A stretch of DNA of 63,669 nt, from assembly GCA_022827885.1 (NCBI GenBank), contig JAJEIP010000065.1, positions 1 to 63,669 of the forward strand. Reading direction: 5' to 3'. The notes beneath the pieces were generated by a model. That model was given only the letters and a program-made list of their open reading frames with translations, searched no databases and was not told the origin of the DNA. The DNA comes from Candidatus Poribacteria bacterium. GTDB taxonomy: Bacteria > Poribacteria > WGA-4E > WGA-3G. Below, piece after piece: positions 52,276-61,901 of the stretch (the first letter of the stretch is position 1; the number at the start of each line of letters is the position of its first letter). Position numbers and translations under genes: made by a program.

Positions 52276-53847
52276 TTAGAATGTCAATGTCCGGCGCAGG
52301 ATACTTTGGTGTCCTTGTTCATTCTCAAGTCGATAGATGATCGTATAAATCCCCGGTATTGTCTGAAAGACCTCGCCATTCAGTTCGGGTCTCAATTCTA
52401 CCTCTGTTGAACCGTCATCTGGGATGATTTTTTTCTCAGTGAATGGACCGTAACATCTTTCCCCGAGAGGGTTAAGGACTTTCCATGTCAATGTGAGTTG
52501 TTTAGGACGCGGCGGATTATTGATATAGACGGTGATTTTATCGTCCATCTGCCCGTTTTCAAGGTTAAGTGTGCCCAATTTGGAGAACAACTTCACTGTC
52601 AAGGTTAGGGGGGGCACGTATTCCAGATAGCCTCTACCGGGAATCGCGCGCCATGTGCCACCCGTTGCGAGGGCGATCTGTCGGATCGGTAAATAATCGA
52701 TGCCGATGACATCGACACGAACTTGTGCGTTTTGTAAAGTTTCAATAACCTGATCCAAACTGTAAGCAGATTTTCCATCGTAGTCGGCATCGTGAAAAGC
52801 ACCATCACTCGCCAGCACAATGAACCGCTGCGCGTCTTTTCGAAATTGGGTCTCTGTTACCGCAGTCATGAGTCCGTCTAAACCGGCTTCTGCGATATCT
52901 CCACCCCCGTCAACACCTATTTTAAAAAGCCAGTTTTTGAAGGTACCGAGATCGTCAGTGCGTCCGTAGGTTCGTGTTTCATCCTTGAAGGTTACCAATC
53001 CAAAAGTAGCATCACGTCCTTCTCGGTCGAACGCTTCAAATAAAAAATCGACATAAGCACGAATACCACGGATGTTATCTGTCATACTTGCCGTTTCATC
53101 AAGCACAAAAACAACATCAACTTTTTGCGTCATGCTTGCTTCTGCAAGCGTCCGGGCGATGTCTTTCATCATATAGACGAAAACGCCACCTACGTTGCCG
53201 CCGCCAGAGCCACCACCGCCTCCCCAAGAGTTACCCATGCCGGTAGCCCGAAGGGCGTCCCCGCGTTCACTGCCGTAGTGAATCTTCGGCGCGTCAACAG
53301 TCGGTGAGGTGCCAGCTAATAAGGTACCATCGGTATTTAGAGAAACGGGTCTGGTTTCGCCTTGCGGTGCCACGTAGTCTGTTTCTGGTGTGGAGGGTAA
53401 GGTAACCGTTGGTTGATCAAAAGATTTCACTGCCAATCGGCTTTCGCGGGCAGAGTGAGTTGGCTTCCCTACGATAGGATTCAATTGTGATAATCCATCT
53501 CCGATCTCTCGCGCTCGATTTGCGTTTTCTTGTCTGCGTGTATCGGGTTTTGAAACTTCTGATACGTCTTCCGGTTCCAACTGCCATGTTGCGCTCAAAC
53601 CTGCTTTCGGTTTCGGGGGTAGTGCAGGTTTCTCTTTTTCGGCTACAACAGGTGCGGCAGGTTCAACAACGGGTAATTGTTTAATCGGTAGTGGAGGTCG
53701 TTCAACGTGGCTTATCGCAGCTTCTATCTCATCATGGAACGGTAGCACAGGAACTTGCTGGGGTGCCACCCACCACATTGTGAGTAGCAGCGTACCGTGG
53801 ATGATGAGTGAGTATATTAGATATAAAGATGTTCTTCTATTTCTCAT
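52276..53847 (-). CDS. von Willebrand factor A-domain protein, membrane anchored
   Basis: The 523-residue protein has one N-terminal membrane segment (residues about 8-27, SLYLIYSLIIHGTLLL) followed by a Pro-rich TonB-like linker (LPIKQLPVVEPAAPVV). The VWA domain begins near 243: DVVFVLDETASM, where the MIDAS motif is DETAS at 250-254 with Thr in the usual Ser position, and FKDETRTYGRTDDL and FIVLASDGAFHD continue it. The C-terminal 130 residues look like an Ig-like beta domain. It is most likely a periplasmic adhesion or scaffold protein; no partner is evident. It ends 108 bp before the M20 gene. Confidence 0.87.
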   Translation of the reverse strand: MRNRRTSLYLIYSLIIHGTLLLTMWWVAPQQVPVLPFHDEIEAAISHVERPPLPIKQLPVVEPAAPVVAEKEKPALPPKPKAGLSATWQLEPEDVSEVSKPDTRRQENANRAREIGDGLSQLNPIVGKPTHSARESRLAVKSFDQPTVTLPSTPETDYVAPQGETRPVSLNTDGTLLAGTSPTVDAPKIHYGSERGDALRATGMGNSWGGGGGSGGGNVGGVFVYMMKDIARTLAEASMTQKVDVVFVLDETASMTDNIRGIRAYVDFLFEAFDREGRDATFGLVTFKDETRTYGRTDDLGTFKNWLFKIGVDGGGDIAEAGLDGLMTAVTETQFRKDAQRFIVLASDGAFHDADYDGKSAYSLDQVIETLQNAQVRVDVIGIDYLPIRQIALATGGTWRAIPGRGYLEYVPPLTLTVKLFSKLGTLNLENGQMDDKITVYINNPPRPKQLTLTWKVLNPLGERCYGPFTEKKIIPDDGSTEVELRPELNGEVFQTIPGIYTIIYRLENEQGHQSILRRTLTF

Positions 53848-53884
53848 TGCATCAACCTATGGCTTGTCTTACTCTCCTCTATAA

Positions 53885-54838
53885 CTACAAATGAAATTCA
53901 ACCACATCCCCATCATAAATGACATCATTGCGACTGACAGATTGTCCATCGTGCCAGTGGGGACCCCAGATCCTCGCGAATCTGAATTCGGCAAAATCTT
54001 TGTGTAACTCCATCGCCGCGTCAAGCACGGTTGAACCTATAGGGAGAACGATGGGATCATCACGTTCTATCGCTTTACCGGGTGCCTTCGGATAGACGCG
54101 CAAAATATCCAATTCCGTATAGATCGCTTGCGATAAAGTCTCTTTGCCTACACCGGTTTCGGCAGAAATCGAATGAATCTGAAACATGTCATCGTAGAAT
54201 TCTTTGAGAATTTCCAGTCGCGCTTCTGCCCCGGCCGCGTCGAGTTGATTGGCGACAATGAGATGTCCATTTTCAGGGGTGTTGCAATTTGCCTCCTTCA
54301 GGAACGCCTCCACCATGTCGAGGTCATCCAATAGGTTATCGCTCGCGAGGCTTACAATCAGCAGGACCAGATCAGCATTGCGAGTGAGCGTCAGGAGTGT
54401 TGATGAGATGAAGTCCAACATAAGGGACGGGGTATCAATGAGTTGGAATTGGATGTTTTCATAGCGTAGCATCCCGATGGTTGGCAGGGTCGTCGTATAA
54501 GGTGTTGGTGAGACCTCTATTTTGGCGTTCGTAAAGTTTGATAGGATTTGTGATTTACCCCCGTTCGGGGGTCCTATGAGGACGATCTGCCCGGCACCCT
54601 GCTTAGGAATGTGCTCGCTATGGCTTCTTTTACTGGATCCCTTGCCCCCTTTTTCTGAAGCACCCCTTTTGTAACTGGCAATACGGCGACGGAGATCGGA
54701 TACCACCTTCTCTGAACCTTTATGTTTCGGAATGATGCGTAACATCTCCTCTAACAGGCTCAGTCGCTCTTCATCTGTTTTGGCGGCTTCGTGCTGGTGC
54801 TTGAGTTTATAGTAGGTCGGGGGTAGATTTGCTGGCAT
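53885..54838 (-). CDS. DRG/Obg-like GTPase with C-terminal TGS domain
   Basis: The 317-residue protein has an N-terminal helical region (1-60), G1 GPPNGGKS at 89-96, a switch-like TPYTTTLPTIG, G3 as DTPS (normally DxxG), G4 as NQLD (normally NKxD) and G5 SAETG. From about residue 245 the domain matches TGS (DDPIVLPIGSTVLDAAMELHKDF, ending VIYDGDVVEFHL), as in DRG, Obg and ThrRS proteins. The altered G3 and G4 motifs may weaken or change nucleotide use. It probably associates with ribosomes. It lies 37 bp upstream of the VWA gene, but a functional link is not evident. Confidence 0.82.
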   Translation of the reverse strand: MPANLPPTYYKLKHQHEAAKTDEERLSLLEEMLRIIPKHKGSEKVVSDLRRRIASYKRGASEKGGKGSSKRSHSEHIPKQGAGQIVLIGPPNGGKSQILSNFTNAKIEVSPTPYTTTLPTIGMLRYENIQFQLIDTPSLMLDFISSTLLTLTRNADLVLLIVSLASDNLLDDLDMVEAFLKEANCNTPENGHLIVANQLDAAGAEARLEILKEFYDDMFQIHSISAETGVGKETLSQAIYTELDILRVYPKAPGKAIERDDPIVLPIGSTVLDAAMELHKDFAEFRFARIWGPHWHDGQSVSRNDVIYDGDVVEFHL

Positions 54839-54981
54839 TTTTTTATTTCCATCGGCGTGTGCACAGATCCAGTTTTATGATCGAGCGCAGAGACATTCAA
54901 TTCTGGTGAAGCTCGTTTGTGGAACTCATTTTGTGAGGCGGTGAGGCGGAACTGTCTACAGCGTTGCTAACGCTTCGCCTA

Positions 54982-55338
54982 TTATTTCAAGATGGCGACA
55001 ACGACTGCGCCGATAGCGACAACAATAGATATAGTGGTGAGGACCACATGGCGCGTTTCTGCACGTCCCTCCAATTTTCCCTTCATCCAGGCAACGTCTG
55101 ATTTGATACTCGAAATATCCTCAGCAATATCTGACTTAACAGTGGAGATATCCTCAGCGACATCTGACTTGACATTCGCAATATCTAACTTAACATTCGC
55201 AATATCTGACTTGAGATTGGAGATGTCCGCAGCGACATCTGACTTGACATTCGCAATGTCCGCCTTGACACTGGAGATATCCTCACGCAATTTATCTAAC
55301 GTGGTTATTACGATCTCTTCAAATCTGCCTTGCTCCAT
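54982..55338 (-). CDS. Coiled-coil protein with C-terminal membrane anchor
   Basis: From the ATG at 55338 the protein has 118 residues. Residues 5-85 are near-perfect tandem SDIANVK-type units (KADIANVKSDVAADISNLKSDIANVKLDIANVKSDVAEDI), a long coiled coil. Residues 98-117 (VLTTISIVVAIGAVVVAIL) are a C-terminal membrane helix. The family resembles DUF1640-like bacterial coiled-coil membrane proteins. The start at 55338 has GGGGG 9 bp upstream; an upstream TTG at 55392 is less likely. The repeats are conserved at DNA level, so copy number may vary. Function unknown. Confidence 0.72.
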   Translation of the reverse strand: MEQGRFEEIVITTLDKLREDISSVKADIANVKSDVAADISNLKSDIANVKLDIANVKSDVAEDISTVKSDIAEDISSIKSDVAWMKGKLEGRAETRHVVLTTISIVVAIGAVVVAILK

Positions 55339-55423
55339 GATTTGGTACCCCCTGTTTACAATCCCAATAGAATCTGTTATAATGTCAAGCAATTCTTAAA
55401 TAGGATACCCAATTTTCGTGCTT

Positions 55424-57019
55424 ATGTCAAGGCAATTAAAACAGAGCCTACACGCGACGCTAAAGAAATCCCTAATTCTCCTCCTTATTGTATCTATCCC
55501 CTTTCCTGTGATGGCGGAAGTGTTGAGTCGTGGTGATGAACTCCTCACGTTGGTCCAATCTGACGCGCTGGAAGCACAGGTCATGGCGTTGCAGGAGAAC
55601 TGGGCATCCGGACGCAACTTGCGACCCCATCGCACGCGGAACGCACACCACCGCGAGGCAACGGATGACATTGTGCATTACATTATGCGTCAGTTTCGCC
55701 GATCTCCGCGTTTGAAAGTCACGGAGCAGGTATTTGGGGGCATTAGAAACGTAACGGCTGTCTTGCCAGCGATGCCGACTTCATCCAGTAAACGCATCTT
55801 TATTGTATGTGCACATTATGACACGCAAGCCGTGCGTGAACCGAATTGGAATCCATTAACGTCCACTGCCCCGGGAGCAAATGATAACGGGACAGGGGTC
55901 GCCGCGATGCTGGAAATCGCTTACCTTTTAAGTCGTTATGAATATGAACATGAAATACGATTTATCGCGTTCGGCGGTGAGGAACTCGGTTTTCTGGGGA
56001 GTCGGCACTACGTTCGGGAGGCTGCCACAACAAGTAGGAGGGGTGAGACTGACGCTGTTCGCGAGAAGATCATTGGCGTTTTTAATCTCGACATGTTGGG
56101 CTTCAATTGGAAAACCGACCTTGTGGAGATTATTACCAACAACGATTCCGCATGGATAGGCCGTGCCCTCATAATTGCGAACACGTGGTATAATGTTGGC
56201 TTGAAGATTCGTCGCACCCAAGATGAATTCGTTGATATCTCCTCTCACAAATCGTTCTGGGATGGTGATTACAATGCCGTCACTTTAACGGAAAGCTCCA
56301 CGCCGTGGCGTGATTCTCAAAACTACGATGCCAATCCTTTCTATCACACGTCTCGCGATACTGCGGATAAGGTTAATTTCGGTTTGGTGAGAAAAGTAAC
56401 CCAACTTGTGCTTGTTACGATGGACGGGCTGCTCACATCTATGTTCCATCCGACGCGACAGATGCCACACGTAACATTACAGGTTCCATCGAACACCAAA
56501 GAAAATCAATTGGAAATTAAGGGGACGTTTCGTTCCGGTTTTCCAATTGATATTATCGTCTATCCGAGCCAGACACTGGCGGTTTTGGATCGAGAGACCC
56601 AAACCTATACTGCAACAGTGCCGCTAAGTCCCGGAGAGAATACGCTTCGCGCGACAGTGCGATATCCGCTCGGGGCGGTCTCCGTCGAAAAATCCGTTAT
56701 TTTGACGCAGCCGTTTGCTTGGGAAGATGTAATTGTGTTTCCGAACCCGACGCGTTCAGATGGTTTGACTGAATTTCGAGTTGCCGCAAGCGTAGATATA
56801 ACGGACCTACGGGTCCTTATCTATGATTCGGGGGGTAATTTGATAAAGCGGATTGAAGGGGTCGCTGACAGGCTGGATCAACGTATCTGGCGGACGTGGT
56901 GGAACCAGCAAACCTCCTACGGGTTGGCAGTATCCCCCGGTGTTTATGTCTGCCATATTTCTGTTGTTTCAAAGGGAGAGACGTATACGTATCTGGAGAA
57001 ATTGGCGATTTTTCGGTAA
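55424..57019 (+). CDS. Secreted M28-family zinc peptidase with FlgD/T9SS-like C-terminal domain
   Basis: From the ATG at 55424 the product has 531 residues (a GTG at 55418 is also possible). A signal peptide ends near PVMAEV. The M28 domain has its zinc ligands in VCAHYDTQ (His131), GANDNGTG (Asp154), FGGEELG (Glu186-Glu187), NLDM and FYHTSRDT. Such peptidases are aminopeptidases or transferrin-receptor-like. The end (about 430-531) reads VIVFPNPTRSDG...LKVLIYDSGG-like LRVLIYDSGGNLIKRI...PGVYVCHISVVSKG...LAIF, a FlgD-Ig or type-IX-sorting-like domain. It is exported and probably surface-bound. No operon partner. Confidence 0.88.
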   Translation: MSRQLKQSLHATLKKSLILLLIVSIPFPVMAEVLSRGDELLTLVQSDALEAQVMALQENWASGRNLRPHRTRNAHHREATDDIVHYIMRQFRRSPRLKVTEQVFGGIRNVTAVLPAMPTSSSKRIFIVCAHYDTQAVREPNWNPLTSTAPGANDNGTGVAAMLEIAYLLSRYEYEHEIRFIAFGGEELGFLGSRHYVREAATTSRRGETDAVREKIIGVFNLDMLGFNWKTDLVEIITNNDSAWIGRALIIANTWYNVGLKIRRTQDEFVDISSHKSFWDGDYNAVTLTESSTPWRDSQNYDANPFYHTSRDTADKVNFGLVRKVTQLVLVTMDGLLTSMFHPTRQMPHVTLQVPSNTKENQLEIKGTFRSGFPIDIIVYPSQTLAVLDRETQTYTATVPLSPGENTLRATVRYPLGAVSVEKSVILTQPFAWEDVIVFPNPTRSDGLTEFRVAASVDITDLRVLIYDSGGNLIKRIEGVADRLDQRIWRTWWNQQTSYGLAVSPGVYVCHISVVSKGETYTYLEKLAIFR

Positions 57020-57030
57020 TGAAGAAGGCT

Positions 57031-57060
57031 TTGACAAATTGCGGCAGACTATGTTAAAAT
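57031..57060 (+). promoter_or_regulatory. Sigma-70-like promoter of the HtrA-like gene
   Basis: TTGACA (57031-57036) and TAAAAT (57055-57060) are 18 bp apart, 92 bp before the start codon at 57153. Confidence 0.6.
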
Positions 57061-57152
57061 AGACTATACAGAAATGGGGATAAAGGAAGATCGAACCTTG
57101 GTTGAACAGATCACAGCGGGACAGAATTCGTTGCGTGTAAGGAGATAATTTG

Positions 57153-58493
57153 ATGAGGAAAAGTATAGGTTTCTGTATTCTCTTGGTATCTACTGTAGTC
57201 TTGGTATCTTCTTGCGCTCAGTCGATTCACCAACAGAACGACCTGGATATGTTAACTTCTATTGAAAATGCGTTTGTGAATGTCGTAACCCGGAGTAAAC
57301 CCGCAATTGTTAGTGTTCGCGTCGGAGGGATGGAAGAGTCTCGAGGTCGCGTGGGTTCAGGCTTTATCTTTCGCAAAGAGGGCTACATCCTTACAAATCA
57401 TCATGTTGTTCGTGATGCGAGAACTATCACGGTAACGTTGTTAGACGGTAATAGATTTGAGGCAGAACTCGTTGGAACGGATCTGAATACGGATGTCGCC
57501 GTCCTAAAGATTGAACGAGACGAAGCGTTTCCTGTCATTCCTTTGGCGGATTCCTCAAAGGTTCGGGTGGGGCAGTTTGCTATTGCTATCGGCAATCCCT
57601 TTGAACTCGATTACACCGTGACAACAGGCGTTGTGAGTGGTAAGAGTCGTTCGATTCTCCGAGGTTTCAGTTTTGTTCGATACCAAGACTTCATTCAAAC
57701 AGACGCTTGGATTAATACGGGGAGTAGTGGGGGTCCGTTACTGAACATCCGGGGTGAGGTTATCGGCATCAACGCACTCATTCGGCGTATCGATAACAAT
57801 GAAAATACACCCGCGCCCGCAATGGCAGGTGCCGGGTTCGCTATTCCGATTAACCTTGTTAAGAGCATTGGCAATCAGCTCATTGCAAATGGACGGGTCA
57901 TCCGGGGTTACCTCGGTATAGAGATGCGACCAGCGAGAGGCGGTATTCGCGTGAGACGTATCATTAGGGATGCCCCAGCATATATCGGCGGTTTGCGGCG
58001 CAACGATATTATTTTTGAATACAATGGCAATGCCGTGAAAAAAGTTGTTGAACTCCAAATGCTCGTCGCAGAATCACAAGTCGGTGAGCGGTCTGTCATC
58101 AAGGTTTTGAGGCAAGGGCATGAAAGAATACTCAATGTGACGATTGGAGAAATGCCACCCGAATATTCGGGGCAGACTGTTGAAATTAAGTCTGTGGCTT
58201 GGGAAATACTCGGTTTGTCCGTGCGGAAATTACAAGCCGGAGATTTTGAGAGGTATACGTACCTGACCGATGAAGATCAGGGGGTTATTGTTGAAATGGT
58301 TAAGGTGGATGCCCCCGGATACAAGGCGAGGATACCCAATGGCGCGCTTATTGTCGCTATCAATAACCAGAAAATCACAAATGTGCAGGCTTTCGAGGCA
58401 TTTCTTCAGGCAAAGCAGGATGCTGAGGTATTAATCCTTGACATTAAAAGCAGTCATGGTGAAGAGCGGCTCACTGTTAAACTCACAAATTAA
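57153..58493 (+). CDS. DegP/HtrA-like serine protease, lipoprotein, with PDZ domains
   Basis: From the ATG at 57153 (AAGGAG 8 bp upstream) the protein has 446 residues. The lipobox VSSC gives Cys21. The trypsin-like domain has His84 in ILTNHHVV, Asp114 in NTDVAVL and Ser192 in NTGSSGGPL. PDZ domains begin near residue 255 (GYLGIEMRPARGGIRVRRI, PAYIGGLRRNDIIFEYNG) and near 375 (GVIVEMVKVDAPGYKARIPNGALIVAINNQKI). The lipid anchor suggests that it stays at the membrane while cleaving or refolding damaged periplasmic proteins. A TTG at 57150 is an unlikely alternative. It is 31 bp before the DinG-like gene. Confidence 0.93.
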   Translation: MRKSIGFCILLVSTVVLVSSCAQSIHQQNDLDMLTSIENAFVNVVTRSKPAIVSVRVGGMEESRGRVGSGFIFRKEGYILTNHHVVRDARTITVTLLDGNRFEAELVGTDLNTDVAVLKIERDEAFPVIPLADSSKVRVGQFAIAIGNPFELDYTVTTGVVSGKSRSILRGFSFVRYQDFIQTDAWINTGSSGGPLLNIRGEVIGINALIRRIDNNENTPAPAMAGAGFAIPINLVKSIGNQLIANGRVIRGYLGIEMRPARGGIRVRRIIRDAPAYIGGLRRNDIIFEYNGNAVKKVVELQMLVAESQVGERSVIKVLRQGHERILNVTIGEMPPEYSGQTVEIKSVAWEILGLSVRKLQAGDFERYTYLTDEDQGVIVEMVKVDAPGYKARIPNGALIVAINNQKITNVQAFEAFLQAKQDAEVLILDIKSSHGEERLTVKLTN

Positions 58494-58523
58494 CGGAAAC
58501 TTGGAAATTTTTAATTTATCAAA

Positions 58524-60512
58524 ATGGCAGAAACATCACAAAACATCACTCTCAGAGACATTTTTAGTCCCGGCGGTCTCATCTCGCAACAACTTGAAGC
58601 ATACGAATTTCGCCATGAACAATTACAGATGGCACACGAGGTCGCGCGGGCATTTACCGCGTCCGAGCATCTGATCGTCGAGGCTGGAACCGGTGTTGGT
58701 AAAAGTTTCGCTTATCTGATTCCCGCAATTTCCCTCGCACTCAAGGCGGAACAGAAAGTTGTCATTTCCACAAATACCATCAGTCTACAGGAGCAACTCG
58801 TAACGAAAGATATTCCGTTCCTGCAGCAGGTGCTCCCTCGCGATTTCAGTGTAGTCCTGGCGAAGGGACGGCGGAATTATCTCTCGCGAAGAAGACTCAA
58901 AAATTTGATGAGTTATGAACGCGGGCTGTTTGATACGCGTGAAGAAGTAGAGGAAATCGCAGAGATTGACGCATGGGTGGATCGAACCGTAGATGGCAGC
59001 AGGGCTGACCTGCCTTGGCAACCGCAACCACAGGTGTGGGATAAGGTCGTCTCCGATAGAGATAATTGCCTCGGACGTAACTGCGAAACTTACGATATCT
59101 GTTTCTATTTCAAAGCCCGAAGAGAAATGTACAACGCCGACTTGCTTATTGTGAATCATCACTTGCTCTTTAGCGATCTCGCAATCCGTAAGGAGAGTGA
59201 GGCGGCTATGGGGGTGCTACCGGATTACGATTATCTCATCATTGATGAAGCGCACCATCTGGAAGCCACTGCCACGAACCACGCCAGCATCGACTTCAGC
59301 AATACTCGTGTTAAATGGCTTCTCGATTCTCTCTACAACGAACGAAGTGAAGAGGGGTTAGCGAAACAGTTCGATTCACCACATTTGAAAACGCAGGTCG
59401 AAACTGCGCGCCAGCAGGCAAATGTCCTCTTCAGAACGATTATTGAGACTGTGCAAGAAGAAATCGACAGCGAGGAGAGTGGTAACGCACTGACCCCCCG
59501 CATCCATAAAAGCAATTTCGTCAGTAACGTCCTGGATACCCCTCTTACTGATATTGAACAAACCTTGAAACGCCTCCGCGACGATGCTATGACGGACGAT
59601 GATGAGCAGGAAATTACAGCGCACCAACATTATTGTCAACGCCTCCGTGACGAATTGGATATGATCCTTCGGCAGACCGATCCGAATTACGTCTATTGGG
59701 CTGAGATATCGACCCGTGGACGAACCCCCCGTATCCTCCTCAACGCCACACCCGCCAATGTGAATCGGATGTTGCAAGATCATCTGTTCACGGTAAAGAA
59801 TAGCGTTGTGATGACGAGTGCGACGCTTTCTACAAATCGCAATTTCGCTTACTTTAAAAAACGGGTCGGGATAAGCGGGTGTCGTGAGCTTCTCGTCCAT
59901 TCGCCATTTGATTTTAAACGGCAAGTTCAGATCCATATCCCCCGTAATATGCCGCATCCGAACAGTCATCGCTTTGTGCCAGCGGCGATTGAACAGATTA
60001 AACACTACCTCAAACTAACGCATGGCAAAGCGTTTGTCCTTTTCACAAGCTACAGAATGATGGACGAAGTTTATGAGGCTGTCGCCCCTGATTTGGAGGA
60101 AATAGGGATTGAGACTTTCAAACAGGGCGGTGAGCTTTCGCGAACTGCGATGCTTCAGGCGTTTCGCGAGAATACAGACTCAGTCCTATTTGGGACATCC
60201 AGCTTCTGGGAGGGGGTTGACGTTCGCGGCGCATCGCTCAGTAATGTTATCATTACAAGGCTACCCTTTGAAGTGCCAACGCATCCCGTGATGGAGGCGC
60301 GCGTGAAACAGATTAAGGAAGAGGGGGGAAACGAGTTCTTTGAATTCAGTTTACCAGAGGCGATATTACGCTTAAAGCAGGGGTTTGGACGGCTCATCCG
60401 AACACAGACTGACGAAGGAATCGTCGTGATTCTCGATCCGCGGATAAAAACCACGAATTACGGGAAACAATTTTTAGAATCACTCCCGGACTGCGAAATT
60501 GTAGAGGACTAA
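58524..60512 (+). CDS. DinG/XPD-type ATP-dependent helicase
   Basis: The 662-residue superfamily 2 helicase has Walker A AGTGVGKS at 54-61, DEAH at 241-244 and late motifs SFWEGVDV (motif V) and GFGRLIRTQTDEG (motif VI, QxxGRLIR form). In iron-sulfur-type relatives four cysteines bind the cluster. Here I see Cys182, Cys187 and Cys193 in RDNCLGRNCETYDIC, but the first position after KGRxNYL is Ser121. Cluster binding is therefore uncertain. The gene follows the HtrA gene and has no strong ribosome-binding site. Role: DNA repair helicase, direction 5' to 3' for the family. Confidence 0.92.
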   Translation: MAETSQNITLRDIFSPGGLISQQLEAYEFRHEQLQMAHEVARAFTASEHLIVEAGTGVGKSFAYLIPAISLALKAEQKVVISTNTISLQEQLVTKDIPFLQQVLPRDFSVVLAKGRRNYLSRRRLKNLMSYERGLFDTREEVEEIAEIDAWVDRTVDGSRADLPWQPQPQVWDKVVSDRDNCLGRNCETYDICFYFKARREMYNADLLIVNHHLLFSDLAIRKESEAAMGVLPDYDYLIIDEAHHLEATATNHASIDFSNTRVKWLLDSLYNERSEEGLAKQFDSPHLKTQVETARQQANVLFRTIIETVQEEIDSEESGNALTPRIHKSNFVSNVLDTPLTDIEQTLKRLRDDAMTDDDEQEITAHQHYCQRLRDELDMILRQTDPNYVYWAEISTRGRTPRILLNATPANVNRMLQDHLFTVKNSVVMTSATLSTNRNFAYFKKRVGISGCRELLVHSPFDFKRQVQIHIPRNMPHPNSHRFVPAAIEQIKHYLKLTHGKAFVLFTSYRMMDEVYEAVAPDLEEIGIETFKQGGELSRTAMLQAFRENTDSVLFGTSSFWEGVDVRGASLSNVIITRLPFEVPTHPVMEARVKQIKEEGGNEFFEFSLPEAILRLKQGFGRLIRTQTDEGIVVILDPRIKTTNYGKQFLESLPDCEIVED

Positions 60513-60515
60513 AAA

Positions 60516-60550
60516 AAGATGCCCGTGGTCTGTATATCCACGGGCATCTT
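60516..60550 (-). terminator. Strong intrinsic terminator for the lipoprotein gene
   Basis: AAGATGCCCGTGG (60516-60528) and CCACGGGCATCTT (60538-60550) form a perfect 13-bp stem with a 9-nt loop. Read on the minus strand the stem is followed by a T-run (complement of AAAAAAA at 60511-60517). It ends transcripts of the gene at 60603-61655; it could also slow transcripts from the helicase gene. Confidence 0.88.
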
Positions 60551-60602
60551 AATGCTTGTCAAGCGTCCGAAATGCTATTTTTTGCTGTGAACGTTCCTGT
60601 CA

Positions 60603-61655
60603 TTAATAGCGCCTCGGTGATGGCTGCGCGACGCGAATCCCTCGATCATGCGTGAAAGGGAAGTCAAATTCTATCGTTTGATAGCGTTGTGCTGCGCCTG
60701 GAGGGGGTGCCTTCTCAATCGGTAGTATAACCTTCAGTTCAAGGGCATTCAGTTTCGTCTGGACGAAGGGTAGGAAACCCTCGGCACTTTCACCGGGAGG
60801 CACACCTGTCCGACGTGTCCCCACCTGTTGTTCAACGATACGCATCCGTTTCTCTATGAGAATCCGCCGAGCAGTTTCGAGCCCATTTGTGACATAAAGT
60901 CCCGTTGCACGCGCCATATATGTAAAGCGCTCCTTTAAATCATCAAAATCCATACCGCCATAGACGTTCTCACCTTGATCGACGATTGTGCATTTTTTCA
61001 CATCAAAGATGATGTTTTCGCTCCGATTGTTAGTAATCTTCACGTAAAACACATCTGTTTTGTCGCCTTGGTGGAGGGCTTCCGTCTCATAAAAAGGTGA
61101 AAAAGCGTTGCCCCGATTGTACTTGCGGTCGAGGTCTGGCCGCCGCCAATACGCAATAGAGACGGTAATTCCATCCTCAGTCTTCGTTAAGATTGGCTGT
61201 CTTGATTGAACGTCAAACAGTTGCGGGTGGTCAGATAGCATGAGAACGTCGACAACCTTCCTATCTTCACCGCTGCCCCTTTCAATCTCTGTTTGGGTAT
61301 CCGTCCAATCGTTGAGGAATTCACTCCACTGATCCTCGGCATGGGCATATTCGTTGAATGCGAAGATGTAGGTTACGGCTTCCATGTTGGCATCACGCGC
61401 TTTCCCAACTCGGAATCCGACAGTATTCATACCGTGCTTGTCGAGCACTGGCTTCGCAAGTGCCTCAGAAGGGACAGCGGGAACAACTACCTCGTCAGTC
61501 GGATTCTTACTCTGTTCCTCCAATGCTGCCGCTATGTTATGCACGGGTTGAATGGGGGACAAATTACCGAGTGCTGTTCCACAACCCGCAACGCTTACGG
61601 CCAGCACAAATAGCAGTCCAAGATTGAGTGCTGTGAATTTATTGAACCATTTCAT
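60603..61655 (-). CDS. Lipoprotein of unknown function
   Basis: The 350-residue protein has a lipoprotein signal with lipobox VAGC (Cys25). I do not recognise a family. The mature region is soluble: NTVGFRVGKARDANMEAVTYIFAFNEYAHAEDQW is followed by a beta-rich part (VFYVKITNNRSENIIFDVKKCTIVDQGENVYGG). The C-terminal part reads EKRMRIVEQQVGTRRTGVPPGESAEGFLPF, a pattern seen in secreted beta-sandwich proteins that act as binding modules. It is read from the minus strand and closed by the terminator at 60516-60550. Function is not proposed. Confidence 0.78.
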   Translation of the reverse strand: MKWFNKFTALNLGLLFVLAVSVAGCGTALGNLSPIQPVHNIAAALEEQSKNPTDEVVVPAVPSEALAKPVLDKHGMNTVGFRVGKARDANMEAVTYIFAFNEYAHAEDQWSEFLNDWTDTQTEIERGSGEDRKVVDVLMLSDHPQLFDVQSRQPILTKTEDGITVSIAYWRRPDLDRKYNRGNAFSPFYETEALHQGDKTDVFYVKITNNRSENIIFDVKKCTIVDQGENVYGGMDFDDLKERFTYMARATGLYVTNGLETARRILIEKRMRIVEQQVGTRRTGVPPGESAEGFLPFVQTKLNALELKVILPIEKAPPPGAAQRYQTIEFDFPFTHDRGIRVAQPSPRRY

Positions 61656-61901
61656 TTATAATGTTGCCTCCTTGGTTGCCATTCTCCGAATGGCAAAACT
61701 GTTGACTATTGAGCGTCACTCTTACAAATCCAAAACGCCATAGATTTGTTTACGAGGGCGAGTCTGTATCCATTGATCGAAATTGGTGGCTTTAGACTCG
61801 GAAAATTCGATAAAAATGGTGCATCAAAACTGATGCTGTGATTTTAGAATAGCATAACTGCAATTTTTAGTCAAGAAATAAGTAAGAAGAATTTATTGCA
61901 A

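Noticed and set aside
55100-55300. A CRISPR-like or satellite repeat
   Set aside because: The repeats are in frame within a coding region and encode a regular coiled coil with SDIANVK units.
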